Shown piece by piece: positions 10,463 through 21,775 of a DNA stretch of 64,000 nucleotides (its first letter is position 1; each line of letters begins with the position of its first letter). The stretch is from Dipteronia dyeriana (lineage: Eukaryota > Streptophyta > Magnoliopsida > Sapindales > Sapindaceae). The translations under genes and the position numbers were made by a program. The notes beneath the pieces are model-generated. The model was not told the origin of the DNA. It worked only from the letters and a program-made list of their open reading frames with translations, and made no database searches. The stretch spans positions 59,755,253-59,819,252 of the forward strand of contig CM065297.1 of assembly GCA_032871835.1 (NCBI GenBank), read 5' to 3'.

Positions 10463-12665
10463 TGTTAGGTTCTAGATTTGTGTTGGCTTGATTCCATAAC
10501 AAAACTTCACTTCTTTGTAATGCTTAGTTAATTAAGTGGTTCGTGATGATAAGAGCTTCAAGGAAGAAAAGCAACTTCTCAAGATGCAAAGTTCATCTTC
10601 ATGAGGATTGGTACTATTCTTGGATACTAAGGTATCGAGATCCTTCTTCCTCTTGCAAGGCGTAGGCGCACACACACGCAATTCATTCATATATGTCGTT
10701 GCTTTGTTGAGCATCATTATATGCACACACACACACACATAATTCATATATTTGTGTCCCTGCATCGTAGCGCATCATTTGGTATAACACATTCACACAC
10801 TTGAAGTTGAATGCTCATGCATTGGTATGAAAGTAGCATGTTTTGGAAAATGCATAATTGGAGACAATCTCTATGTAGTTTGCATTCTTGTGTGAAATGT
10901 GTTTGTTTATTTATATGTTTTTATATCATGGATCTTGAACTTGATTTTAGTCTTCGATTGTTCATGATTGAGTTCCGGTTATTTCGGTTACTCATTCTAT
11001 TGATTTCAAGTTCTAAGTCAAAAGATACTACACTTTCAACTCATATTGCATACATTGTTTTCATCTTCATATATTGAGTCAAATTCTTATTTTTTAGGTT
11101 GAGTATCATTTATGTCCATGTCCGTGAGGGAGTCCCGGTTTGTAATCTTCAAACGGATTTGAATTCGGAGTTCGAAGGCCAAATAACGGTTGAAGAACGC
11201 AATTAGAGCGCAAGGGGTGAGGTGCAATGGCTTAAGCCATCACCATGCACCAACACGAGATGGCGCGTGGCCATCTCGGCCACAAGAGTGCTCTGCCCCG
11301 AGATGCCCATGCGCCATCTCGGGGAGACATTAAGGAAGAAGGGAAAAATGGTCTTTTTGGCTTTTCACTCTTTAAAACCTCTCATTCCCTCTCATTTCAT
11401 AAGATAAGAACAAGTTGAGAAATTGAAGAACAATTGCAGAATTTTTCTCTCAACATTTTGATTTTTGTTTTTGTGATAACTTCTTCATTTCTACTCTGAA
11501 TCACGTGATTCAAAAACAGATTTTGAGTGTCTTGAAGATTTCTACAAACCCAAGCATTTATAGAACCAAAGGATGTCTACAGTTTTCTTTGTGATCTAAT
11601 CTTCAGTTCGTAATTGCATCCTTGTTGGTAAAATCATCTTCTTCTTAGTTTTCTTCTTAGATCTTCTTATCGATTGATTTCATTTTATTAAGAAGCATGA
11701 CTAGGATGATTTTGATATCATTTTGTGGTTTGTTGATTTGATTTTCAAGTTTAGCTAGATTTGTGATATATTGAATGATTTATGATAAACTTGATAAACA
11801 TGAAATTGTTTCTAGAAATCCTTTGTTCTTATGCTTGATTGATTGTTTCTAGATCTAATTTCATTTTTCTAAGAACTAGGTTTTGTTTCAATTGATGTCC
11901 ATATTTTCATATCTATGTTCTTAGTTGATAACATGCTTAAGTTTTCTAGATGCAGTTGTGATTGATCTTTGAAAGCATAATCTAGTCATCTAATTGCATG
12001 TCCATAGAATTTGTTGATCATCATTTTCTATGTTGAGTGCTTGTTTGCGATTTGCATTCATGATCACTTAGATGCCTTGTGAATAGGTTGAAAGTCTCAT
12101 ATCTTAGAGTGATTCTATGATTTGAGCAATTGTAAGTCTTAGCTAGAGTCGGGAGGACTTGGATAGCTAAGCAAGAGGAAGTTTTGGCAAGAGGTTTGAA
12201 GCCTTGGATTGTCGAGCAAGGAAGTCTTGGCTAGAGGTGTGAAGCCTTGGATAGTCAAGCAAGAAGTCTTGCCTAGGATCGGGAGGATCCGGATAGGTGA
12301 GCAAGAAATATTCCTAGAAACAGGGGGTCTTGGATAGGAAGTCGGCTTAGTAGATCACTAGGTTCAAGATAGAGTGAGAGTGAGAGTGAGAGCGAGAGCT
12401 TGTAGAGCATGTGTGATTGCTTGAGTGTATAACTCTATTTGAAATAGTGGATTTGCTTTTGCCGGTGGTTGTGGTATCAACCCGTGGATGTTTCCTCTTT
12501 GGAGGTTTTACCACATAAATATTGTGTGTCTTTTTTTGCATTTTTCATTAAGCATTGTTAGAATTGCATTGTTTTTAAAAGAAGATAAAAATTGAAGCAT
12601 GTACCTATTCACCCCCCCCCCCCCCCTCTAGGTATATTAACACTATAAAGATAAAGTGAATTTCA
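10463..12665 (+). repeat. B 3' LTR
   Basis: It pairs with 2453-4629 along its full length and ends TTTCA at 12665. It contains the palindrome ATGGCTTAAGCCAT near 11227, a perfect hairpin CGAGATGGC (11256-11264) / GCCATCTCG (11270-11278), the hairpin repeats at 12134-12305 and an expanded C tract near 12612-12626. Confidence 0.95.
12134..12305 (+). repeat. Tandem hairpin repeats in B 3' LTR
   Basis: Four units carry stems GAGTC/GACTT, GAGG/GCCT twice and a perfect GGATC/GATCC. This is the partner of the array at 4117-4290. Confidence 0.8.
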
Positions 12666-12670
12666 AAGGT
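12666..12670 (+). repeat. Target-site duplication of B, right copy (AAGGT)
   Basis: It is a perfect match to 2448-2452 on the other side of element B. Confidence 0.95.
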
Positions 12671-14155
12671 GACGGCCTTTGAGGAAAACAAGGATGTTCA
12701 TAGTATGAACATTGATGAGTTGCTTGGGTCTATCCAAACTTAAGAGATGTGCTTGAAGCCAAAGATTAAGAGTAATGGATCCGCTCTCAATGCTATAGAA
12801 AAGAAGAGTGATGATGAAAATGAAGAGATGGCTCTTTTGGTTAGAAAGTTCAAGAAGTTTCTAAAGAAGAATGTCAAGCCTAGAGGCAAGACTTCTAAGG
12901 AGAAGGGAGTTAAGAAAACATCATCTTCAAGGAATGAGAAGAATAGTTAAGCCATCAACAAGAAAGATGTTCAATGCTATAATTGTCATGGTTTCGGTCA
13001 CTTTACTAGTGACTGCACCAAGAAGCCATCTAAGAAAGACAAGAAAGGCAAACTGTTAGCAGCTGCTTGTAGTGATGATGACTCTAGTGACAATGAGAGC
13101 TCTAGTAGTGAGTCTTCAAGTGATGAAGAGTTGGTGAGCAACTTTGGAGCTCTAAGGGCTTTTCATTCTCCATTAGATGTTGACGGTACAATATCTTTGA
13201 ACAAGAACTTTGATGCAAATCATCATGGAAGCTCTAGTTCCATTCCTCCTAATATTGAGTTGTTGGACAAGATAGAAAAGCTTGAAGAAGATAGAGATAA
13301 TGCTCTAAGAGAGGTAGTTGAGAAGGATGATTTGATCAAGAAACAACTAGATGAGTTTGTGATTGTCACTCGTAGACTTCTTGGTGAGAAAGGTGATATT
13401 ATGAAGAAGTTTAGAGAACTTGAAAAGATAAACCTTAAGAAGGATAACGTGATATCTTCTTTGAAGAAGAGATCAAGAATTAATGAAAGAGATAGACACG
13501 GCTAAGGAGGCCATTAAGAACTTAGTGAATGATTCGGTAAGTGTGTCTAGTGTTAGGAATCTTGTTTACTCATATAATGGTGAAGATGACTTGGTATTTG
13601 AAGAGGAGCTCTTGGAAGCACCACTTCCTACTCACTTGGATGAAGTCGTGATTGATAAGAAACCACACAAGAAGAGAATATCAAAAGCCAAGAAGAAGTT
13701 GGCTAACAAGGTATCTTTGCAAACTCCTAGTGAAGCTAGTTCAACTCCAAAAGGTACAATATCATCTTTTATTCCAATTTGCCACTATTGCAACACAATA
13801 GGTCACATTAAGCCTAGGTGTTATAAATATATTGAAAAATGCAAATTAGGAATTGAATCTAGAGATAAGAAGATTAAACTTCAACTTGAACATGCTAAGG
13901 TTTTGAAAGTTGAGAAACATGATAATATTGCTAAGCATGAAAAGTAGTTTCGGACTAGAAAGAAAACTAATCTTGTTCAACTTGACAAAGCTTGTGTTGA
14001 AAATGTTAAGGAAGAGTGTGTTAATGATATTCTTGTTAATCAAGTCATTGAAGGACTTTATTCTAGATTTAACATTGTTGTCAATGATGATATTGGAAAC
14101 GTTTGTGTAGGTACACCCAAGAACAAGTGGTTCAAAGGTGAGTGCTCTTATCACT
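12671..14155 (+). pseudogene. gag: A1 gag, C-terminal part (broken)
   Basis: This continues the gag frame split at 2452. In order it shows the end of the UBN2 region, a Lys-rich segment, a first CCHC knuckle (near 12974-13017; CYNCHGFGHFTSDC), a Ser/Asp/Glu-rich linker, a coiled-coil-like stretch (about 13250-13500), a basic KKRISKAKKK patch and a second CCHC knuckle (near 13782-13824; CHYCNTIGHIKPRC). It ends at the TAA near 14153, as in A2 and A3. Stops at 12948-12950 and 13945-13947 and a frameshift near 13475 make it non-functional. No protease follows. Confidence 0.88.
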
Positions 14156-14488
14156 AATATAAGAAGCACATGTGTGATAGCTTTGAGGCAATATATCAAT
14201 AGTGTTGAGAATTCTTGCTTGCTAGCTTTGAATACTCCATGTATTGATATGAACATGGTTATCTCACATCATGTTTGTTATGATGGTCAAAATTTGTTGA
14301 TTAACTTTAGAGAAGTTCTTTTGATATATGTGTGGATTGAGTTAAGATATTATGCTTTTTATACTCTTGTTGTGAAACATCGTCAATTTGGTGTCATGAG
14401 GACATTCAAGGCAAGTGTGCTCATAAAAAAGGACAGAAGTATGATATTTGGTGAATATAATGTGGAAAAAGGTATCTCTATACTCTAA
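14138..14488 (+). pseudogene. Conserved +1-frame ORF overlapping the end of A1 gag
   Basis: A 116-codon frame lies in the +1 frame relative to gag, opening at a GTG within the last codons of gag. The equivalent frame is open for 101 codons in A3 (48217-48522) and is broken by one stop in A2. I see no recognisable domain. It could be an ancient pol remnant, a frameshift extension of Gag, or chance conservation between related copies. There is no ATG at its start. Confidence 0.35.
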
Positions 14489-15846
14489 TGCATGTTCTCT
14501 TAGATATTCATCTTTTGACTCAATTTTTAATATACATCTCATAGCATGTCATATTAGAGAATTTTGTATAGCATACATATGGTTCTCATTGACATTTGCT
14601 ATTTTAGGATCTAATAGTGATATTATTCACATTGATCTTAACTTTGATGATTGTTTGTGTATAGTATATTGAGTGGCATTACTTTTAAAGATATGAGCTT
14701 CATATTCTTTGAAAGCTACTCATTAGAGAAGTAATGATCTTGAATAAGTCTCTACTTATTGCTCTTAGATCTTGTGCATATGAGCCATAAAATCTTGGTT
14801 TTCTAAAAGTGCATCTTGCTTCTCTTATATGTTATGCTAGTAGGTTGAGTTTACTAATATTTAAACTTTGGATACACCTTGAAGTTTTTGTGCTTAAGTA
14901 CATTTAAAATGACCTATGGTTAGTATCCATTTTGCTTCGGCAAATACATAGAACTCATCTAGTACCTTCATGGAAAGGGCTACACACATTAGTTGTGAAA
15001 GCTACCCAATGTTGGAAAGAGCTACACCACTGTGATTAGTGAAAGCCATCGTGAAGTGAATTTTTTTTATGTTAAAAAAATGGAAAAATCAGAGAAGTGT
15101 TGAAATGGAATCATAAAAAAAAAATCTTTGATTCAAAGCCTAAAAAGAAAAAGAGGAAGGCTTAAAAAGAAGTATAGTTGAAAATCAAATGAGCTCGGGT
15201 TGAAAAATAGAAATGGGATGACGAGCCACATGCACACACACGCTCATATGTTGAAATCTATTCATTAAAAGCAACAAAAAAAATCGGATGACAATCGGTT
15301 TGACTTTTTATGGAAAAAGCTTAAGATGAATAGTTATTGGAAATTGTTTGCATATTGATTATCAAACTACTTCTTGATATATATTTGAAGCATATCTCAC
15401 ACACACACACACTTGTTTATGAGTATGATGATATTTTAGCAATTGTTGAAGAATTATGAGAGAACTTGAAAAATCTTTATGTATCTCTCGTACCTTTTGA
15501 AGCTTATTTTGTTGATATTTCTTCAAATTGCTTGAATGTGTGATTGTGTGAACATCTTTGTGAACTTTATGCTATCATCGATTTTAGTTATAGCATTTAT
15601 CAAGGCGGAGCATTGTATGCTAGACATTGTTCTCATTTTTGTTATGTTCACATGCTTCATTTTGTTACATGTTGGCATATTTTGACTTAATGATACTTGT
15701 AAGATATTACTCACTATCTTTGTCTTGCATGATGATTCATTCTTAAGTCATATGTCTTTGTTTTTATATATTTGTGCCTAATATGCTTGTTTTGTCTTTC
15801 ACTCACTTTTGTTGTATGTATAGAGCATTTTATAACACAAGAACAA
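14489..15846 (+). other. A1 spacer between gag and env-like gene
   Basis: There is no convincing coding sequence. The part about 14918-15250 is the non-coding block shared with B (9226-9570): direct repeats of GGAAAGRGCTACAC, then an AAGCCT...AGGCTT inverted repeat and a CACA-rich stretch. In Sireviruses this is where pol would end and where signals for making the envelope-like product might lie. No protease, integrase, RT or RNase H motif is present on either strand. Confidence 0.75.
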
Positions 15847-16875
15847 ATGGGAAGAACTAAGATTAAATCAATTGAATCCCGTTGTCAAAGCCAAGTCTAC
15901 CTCAAAAGGATCCAAGGCTTCAAGGACAAAAGATTTAGGGATCTTTGGAACTAGGAAAATATTTCAAGAAAGAGGCATTGACTTAGGTAAGTGTAAAGAT
16001 TCTTATGTTCTTAAGTGCTTAAAGGATAGAAATTGGGAATCTTGGGTGAGCATGTTAGGAATCGTGAATGATACTCTTGTTAGAGAGTTTTATCTTGAAT
16101 ATAGAGAAAGTGCCACCTTATTGGATGCTTTGATGGAGATTAGGGGTGTTGTGTTTAGAGTTAACCCGGAAAACGTTAACAAGTTTCTTGAGCTATCTAA
16201 TGATATAGATTATAGTTTTCTAGATGTTGATGTCATTGAGAATCACAATTTCATGGGTAGAACTCTTTGTGACAATACTTCTTTTGAGTGGAAAGGTTGA
16301 GCATATACTAGTCAACATGAGTTAACTAAGGCTAGTGCATTTTGGCATCTATTCATTTGCACTAACATTATTGGATCTTCGAATTCAACCGAGTTGAATA
16401 AGGACAAGATCAAATAGTGTATGTCTTGGTGACTAATCAACCTATAAACCTCGGAGATCTTCTCATGTATTATATTGATAGTGCGGCTTTCTCTACTAGA
16501 GGTGATAAAAAGCTTGCTTTACCAACTTCATTATGTTTAGCTCGTGGGGTTAAGAGTAGATAAGATGATGTGTTAGTTCAACCCTTGGAAAAGTATTGTG
16601 ATAAACGTGTGTCATACATGTCATATAAGAATAAGGGTAAGACTTGTGATGCTTTTGGACTATTTAGTAGTTCTCAAGTTGATAGTCATGTGATTAGCAC
16701 AAATATTCTTCGGATTGGGATTTACAATTGAAGAAGAAGATTGATGAGCTTAGTGCTATAGTTGTTCAACAAGATGCTAGGATAAAAGAGTTAGAGGAGT
16801 GTATTGCTTCAAGTTCAAGACCACCTCTCAAGCTTTATGTTAGATCAACTACTCGTACAACTTTCTTTGGTTGAA
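15847..16875 (+). pseudogene. env-like: A1 envelope-like ORF (broken)
   Basis: This reads as the envelope-like protein of Sireviruses, the plant transposon protein domain that I recall as Pfam PF20167. Motifs include RGVVFRVNPENVNKFLELS, GRTLCDN and ASAFWHLFICTNIIGSSNST. The role is unproven; no signal peptide or clear membrane segment is visible. A short deletion after codon 6 shifts the frame, a TGA stands at 16298-16300 where the sisters have Arg, and a further frame shift occurs near 16416. The C-terminal coiled coil (KKIDELSAIVVQQDARIKEL) is still readable near 16730-16810. Confidence 0.78.
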
Positions 16876-17332
16876 CAAGTAGCTAGTATTTTAGTCTTGA
16901 GCTTTATTTCTTAACTTTTGGCATCATTTCATGTCAAAAAGGGGGATAAAACGATGTTAGTTACTTAGTTTCTTTTTACGTTGTTTTTATGAACTTTTGA
17001 ACTTTCAATGACATGTAATATTTAGTCTTAAAATTTGGTTAAGAATTCTTGTGTTTTGGCATGTATTGAGGGGGAGATACATGTATTTGTGGACTTAATT
17101 GTATATTCTTTTCCATATTATATGTTGCCATTTGTTGTTTTTCTCTTGTATATGCATTGTGCTTTGAGATGATTTGTAGGTTGCTTCAAGAGAAGATCAA
17201 GATGAAGTTCAAGAGTTGATGAAGATTAGTTATAAGAATCTTACTCATTGTAATGTGAGGGAGTGATTTTGTGACCTATCTTCATTTTTATATTTGTAGT
17301 AAATATATAGGTGTTTTGATATGGAATTTGCC
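16876..17332 (+). other. A1 3' untranslated tail
   Basis: This is non-coding and AT-rich, with two extra purine tracts (AAAAAGGGGGATA near 16936 and GAGGGGGAGATAC near 17068) before the terminal tract, as in the other A copies. Confidence 0.7.
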
Positions 17333-17344
17333 AAAGGGGGAGAT
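17333..17344 (+). other. A1 polypurine tract
   Basis: AAAGGGGGAGAT stands directly before the 3' LTR. Confidence 0.9.
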
Positions 17345-18096
17345 TGTTAGGTTTTAGATTGAGTTGGCATTAATTTCATATCAAAATGATGTTTACTTGT
17401 AATGATTTAGTTGTTTAGATTCATGATGATTCAAGCTTCAAAGAAGAATGAACAACAAGTCAAAGCAAGTTCAAAGTCTTCAAAGAGAAAGGATGCAATA
17501 TGGTTTTACAAAGGTATACTAAGACCTTATCTTTCTCTTACAAGGCTTAGGCACACGTACACAATTCATACATTTGTGTCCCTGCATCGTTGTGCACCAT
17601 TATAGACACATACATACAATTCATTCATATGTGTCCCTGCATCGTTGTGCACCATGTATAACACATTCACACACTTGAAGATGAATGCTCATGCATGGTA
17701 TGGAAATAACATATTTTGGAAAGTGCATGATTGGAGACTATCTCTATGTAGTTTGCATTCTAGTGTGAATTGTCTTTGTATGTGTATATGTTTGTATAAC
17801 GTGGATATTGAACTTGAATTTAGTCTTAAATCATTCTTGATTGAGTTCCGGTCATTTCAGTTACTTATACTATTGATTTCAAGTTCTAAGTCAAAAGATA
17901 CTACACTTTCAACTCATGTTGCATATATTGTCTTCGTCTTCATATATCTAGTCGAATTATTATTTTCTGGGTTTAGTATCTTACATTTCCATGTCCGTGA
18001 GAGATTTATGGTTCGTAATCCGCAAACGGATTCAAATTCCGAGATCGGAGGTGGGAGAACGGTCGAAGAACGCGAGAGGAGTGCATTGGTGCAAGC

Positions 18097-18168
18097 CCGA
18101 GATGGCGCGTGGCCATCTCGGCGGCAACTCCTTGTTGCCCCAAGATGCCCACGTACCATCTCGGGGAA
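18097..18168 (+). promoter_or_regulatory. GC-rich stem-loop module upstream of A1 3' LTR promoter
   Basis: A perfect 10-bp stem CCGAGATGGC / GCCATCTCGG has a 5-base loop GCGTG. A second imperfect stem-loop (CCCCAAGATG with CATCTCGGGG) surrounds CCCACGTACC. The TATA-like box lies about 55 bp downstream. Related modules occur in all A and B LTRs. The G+C-rich, CpG-rich patch stands out in AT-rich DNA. Confidence 0.65.
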
Positions 18169-19171
18169 GAATTAACAAAGAAGGGCATTTTGATCTTTTT
18201 GCTTCATTCTTTCCCTCTCCTTTATATTTCCCTTCCCTCTCACATTTTATTCTAAGAAGAAATTTAAAAAAACTTGAGTGCAGAATTTTCTCTCTACATT
18301 TTCTCACCTTCCAAACACCATAACTTCTTCATTTGAACTCCGATTTGAGTGATTCAAAGTTGAGAGTGTTTGTCTATTCATCCTCCATCTTTTCTCTGAA
18401 GGTTTAAGTGAGTTTTATTGCTTATTTTGAATTCTAAACTCACAAAAACCGAACTGCACCAAAATCAACTAAGGTATTGATTTTCTTTCAAAGTTTTATT
18501 TTAAAACTTGGTCAATTGCCTTGAGTTTTATTCTTCAACATATATATGTGTCTTGTGATTGTTTTGATTTAAGTTTTGAACTCATTTAAACCTAGATTGA
18601 GTTTCATTTGAAATCTCACATGTTGAGTTAGTTTTTGATTTTGCCTATGTTTTCACATGTTTGGGATTGTATTATGCTAGCTTTGATTCTAGGACTATTT
18701 GATGATCTTTGATTGATTGACTTTGTGAAAAATAGTTCCTCACAAGTATTAGGCTCTCTTTGGCCGATTTCTCACAATGATACATGTGCTTATGTTCTTT
18801 TGAGCTATTCTTGTGTTTTGTTGAATCTATGAATATGAATATGCTCTAGAACTTTAGCTTTAATCTAAATGACTTTGTCATATGATTTTAGCATGTTTTT
18901 GGTTCATGAGATTTAAACTTGATTATGTGTTAATTGAATATATCTTGTGATTCAAGTTTTAGATCTATGCATGTATCTAGGTTGTAATTAATGTTGAACA
19001 TATCTTACATGGTCTAGATGGATTAAACATACATGATTGACTAGACTACATTTGATTTGTACATTTATGTTCATGTCTAGTATTTTCCATAGGATGTGTT
19101 GATCATAACATTCTATGTTGCGTGCTTGTTTATATTTTGTATTCATGATCACCTAGATGCCTTATGAGAAA

Positions 19172-19470
19172 GAAGTCTTGACAATAGGTGTGAGACCTAT
19201 GTTGTTGAGCAAGAAAGTCTTGGCAAGAGGTCAGAGACCTTGGATTGTCAAGCAAGGAAGTCTTTACTAGAGTCAGGAGGACTCGGATAGTCGATCAAGA
19301 AGTCTTGCCTAGGGTCATGAGGATCCGGAAGGGTGAGCGAGTAAGTCTTGACTAGAGTCGGGAGGACTCAGATGGTTGAGCTAGAAGTCTTGCCTAGGGT
19401 TGTGAGGATCCGGAATGGTGAGCGAGGAAGTCTTGACAAGAGGTTTGAGGCCTCGGATTGTTGAGTAAGA
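19172..19470 (+). repeat. Tandem hairpin repeats in A1 3' LTR
   Basis: This is the best-preserved array, with seven units. Stems in order: ATAGGT/ACCTAT, AGGT/ACCT, GAGTC/GACTC, GGGTC/GATCC, GAGTC/GACTC, GGGT/GATCC and GAGG/CCTC, mostly with five-base loops such as GTGAG or GGGAG. Arms differ from unit to unit, yet almost all can pair, some through G-T positions. Confidence 0.88.
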
Positions 19471-19947
19471 GGGTGACATCTTCATGATTAGGATAGGAGG
19501 GTAGTTTATAGGTGAAGGGGTCACTTGAGAGATTTTACTTGTCTTATGTACAAGTGGATTTTGTTTGCCGGTGGTTGTTAACCCGTGGATGTTTCCTCTT
19601 CAGAGGTTTACAACGTTATATATTGTGCCAACTTTTCTCTATCCCTATCTCTCTTATATTTGTATTTGTTTTTTGAATATTACGGATAGAACTCTTTATG
19701 TAAGTTGACTTCCTTTCTATAATATAGATTGAGTATGTGTTACAATTACTTGTTTGTATCACACTATACTTGTTTTACATATTGATTAAGTATCTTTAAT
19801 TGATATATATATATTGTGATACAGACAATCTAGAGGGACAAACTTTTGTTTGTTTCTAAGGGAGTCGACAAAGGTGTCTAACCTATTCACCCCCCCCCCC
19901 CCCTTCTTTAGGTTAGCCTTGAGCATTTAACCGTGTTTGTATTTTCA

Positions 19948-19988
19948 ATGAGAGATATGACACATTTGCTATTGAGCAAGTGGGAGAT
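19948..19988 (+). mobile_element. C1 internal remnant and polypurine tract
   Basis: Forty-one bases match the end of the C2 internal region (56671-56712), ending in the tract GCAAGTGGGAGAT. They show that A1 inserted near the 3' end of a family C element whose coding part lies left of the window. The first five bases, ATGAG, are the expected A1 target duplication. Confidence 0.88.
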
Positions 19989-21392
19989 TGTTAGAATTAT
20001 ACACTATAGCAAGAGTATAATAATGTATTTGACAATCTTTTCATATTAATAAAGTGATTTATAGTTTAACAAATCTTATAGCTTTTATAGTTTAATTATT
20101 ATAATTTTCAAAAGTTAATAATCATAAGGTCAAAAGACCACGAGAAAAGAAGAACTGTTCATATATCTAGATATGTATAAGGTAGACACAATTCTTTAGT
20201 TAGTCTTGAATAATATTCACAACTTAAGATAAACGGTTGGGTGCCTTTATCTTGTCAAACTTGTAGATTTCTTTGCTAGTGTTTGAGTAGGATCAAATGT
20301 GTTATGATTAGTCTAAAATCATCAAAGTGTGGTGTTTTTGGGTAAAAAAATCTAATGCACTGGGTGCATTGAATTGGATAACAATGAAATAATTTATCTA
20401 GAACCATCAATAGATAAAAGTTTTCATTTGAAGACAATCGGAGAGTCTATCTCAATTATGATATAAATGATGGACTTATGGTTGTAAGTGTTATCATTTG
20501 AGCTATCAATGAGTACGATTATATAGCGTAGTCTATCCTCGATAGTTTGGTGGTATTTATTTGTTAATCGATAGAGGACTTCATTTATAAATATGGACAT
20601 CGTAGCTTCATTTATTAAATGAGAGTAGAATATCATCATATGGATGTTTTGAGGTATTGGATATTAAATCTTAACGTTAAGTTTTCAATAGCAATAGTGT
20701 CTATTGAAACATGGCTTCTGGACAAGTCAAAATATCCAAGTTCAAAATGTGGTCATATGAGTAAATATGGTAACTTGGAGAGCTAAAGGCGGTCTATGAG
20801 CTCTTGGCGATTTCTGATATTCTTCATGAGGATACACTTTCTCCAATAAGGTTGTCTAGGGTATGAATGAGTAACATCATTTTATTCTATCTTTATTTAA
20901 GAGTTCAATTTTAGTCCTTTAGTGGAATGAACTAAAATTAAATAGATCGGACCTAAATGAATCATTTGTTGATTTTGATTGGGTTTATGTCTATTGAAGC
21001 TTAAATCTATTTAGCCCGCCAAGATCCTCAATCCGTACGAACTTACATGGATCACTTGATATATTCTACCGGACCAATTTAGAGGTCCATCTAGAATTGT
21101 ATTGAGGTATGTGGACTTGTTTCTTTTTGTAAGAATAAGTCTAGTTCACATATAGACTTTTTTTAAGGTCTAATGGATTTAAAACAATAAGATAAATACT
21201 ATATGGCCCATATATATGAGTTGGGCGGTAAGGCTATTTAGAATAGCTTAATTATATTATTTTTATTTTATTATTTAATTAAATGGAAATTAATTGATTT
21301 GTTGATTAATTAATTATTTAATTAAATGTCAAAATCTTTTTCCTAATAGGAGATGGTCTCCTCAAATTATACTATTGTTTGTAGTATAATTA

Positions 21393-21468
21393 ATATTAAA
21401 GACTATATTTGATAAGTAGATAAATAAAAGGAATTATTTATCTAATCAAATTAGGAAGTCTTTAATAT
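21393..21468 (+). repeat. Nested hairpin in C1 LTR
   Basis: Outer arms ATATTAAAGACT / AGTCTTTAATAT pair perfectly, middle arms TTTGAT / ATCAAA and inner arms AGATAAAT / ATTTATCT also pair. Just upstream AATTATACTA / TAGTATAATT forms another stem. The structure is preserved in C2 at 29710-29785 and 58111-58186. Confidence 0.8.
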
Positions 21469-21504
21469 GGTTACAAATACACTACTGAGTTGGATTAGGA
21501 GTCT

Positions 21505-21775
21505 TGGTATAGGATAGATTTCCTTTTAGAAAAGGATTCTTAACCACCAAGTAAGTCCACCTAAGGAAAGGATTCTTAACTACTAAGTAAATCCTTCTTA
21601 AGAAAAGAATTAAGTCTCCTAATTATATTAATTGAAATTTTAGCCAGCTATGTATATATAAGAGGAGGATAGAATTCCTTTTAAAAAAGGATTCTTAACT
21701 ACCAAATAAATCCACATAATGGAAGGATTCTTGCCAACCAAGTAAATCCTTCTTAGGAGAGGACTTATGATCCTA
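21505..21775 (+). repeat. Repeated GGATTCTTAAC units in C1 LTR
   Basis: Two blocks (about 21505-21640 and 21665-21775) each hold two units of the kind AAGGATTCTTAACTACTAAG plus AAATCCTT. Within a unit AAGGATT and AATCCTT are inverted repeats. The promoter-like TATATATAAG lies between the blocks. The C2 LTRs carry the same design. Confidence 0.7.
21653..21662 (+). promoter_or_regulatory. Candidate TATA box in C1 LTR
   Basis: TATATATAAG in U3 is a good TATA match at a position consistent with an LTR promoter. In C2 the matching site is less regular. This is inferred from motif and place only. Confidence 0.45.

Larger units (their letters stand above)
2453..12665 (+). mobile_element. Element B: Sirevirus-like copia retrotransposon, full length
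   Basis: This complete LTR element has LTRs of 2177 and 2203 bp, a primer site at 4632, degenerate C-terminal gag, nearly readable pol (5666-8972), a non-coding tail, a polypurine tract at 10451 and a perfect AAGGT target duplication. Domain order PR-INT-RT-RH is copia, and the RT wording resembles the SIRE/Maximus lineage. It lacks the N-terminal half of gag and the envelope-like ORF that family A keeps. Over the first ~210 bp its LTRs differ at about 4% of positions by eye, so the insertion is not recent. Confidence 0.95.
17345..19947 (+). repeat. A1 3' LTR
   Basis: Complete LTR of 2603 bp, from TGTTAGGTTTTAG to TTTTCA. It contains two TGTGTCCCTGCATCGTTGTGCACC units (17549-17655), a perfect hairpin CCGAGATGGC (18097-18106) / GCCATCTCGG (18112-18121), TTTATATT at 18221-18228, the hairpin minisatellite (19172-19470) and a C tract near 19891. 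The 176-codon ORF in U3 is not treated as a gene. The five bases after it (ATGAG) would be its target duplication; the left copy is outside the window. Confidence 0.94.

Noticed and set aside
12612..12626. Poly-C tract as a novel signal (also near 1748, 19891, 36710, 53992)
   Set aside because: A C-rich tract before CTAGG near the LTR end is a reported integrase-signal feature of Sireviruses; the length differences look like slippage.
17645..18175. 176-codon ORF in U3, with shorter relatives in other LTRs (2795-3211, 10811-11077, 34625-34966, 51862-52116)
   Set aside because: It recurs because LTRs are copies of one another. It is low in complexity, varies in length, has no recognisable domain and lies upstream of the likely promoter. 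No evidence separates it from a chance open frame.
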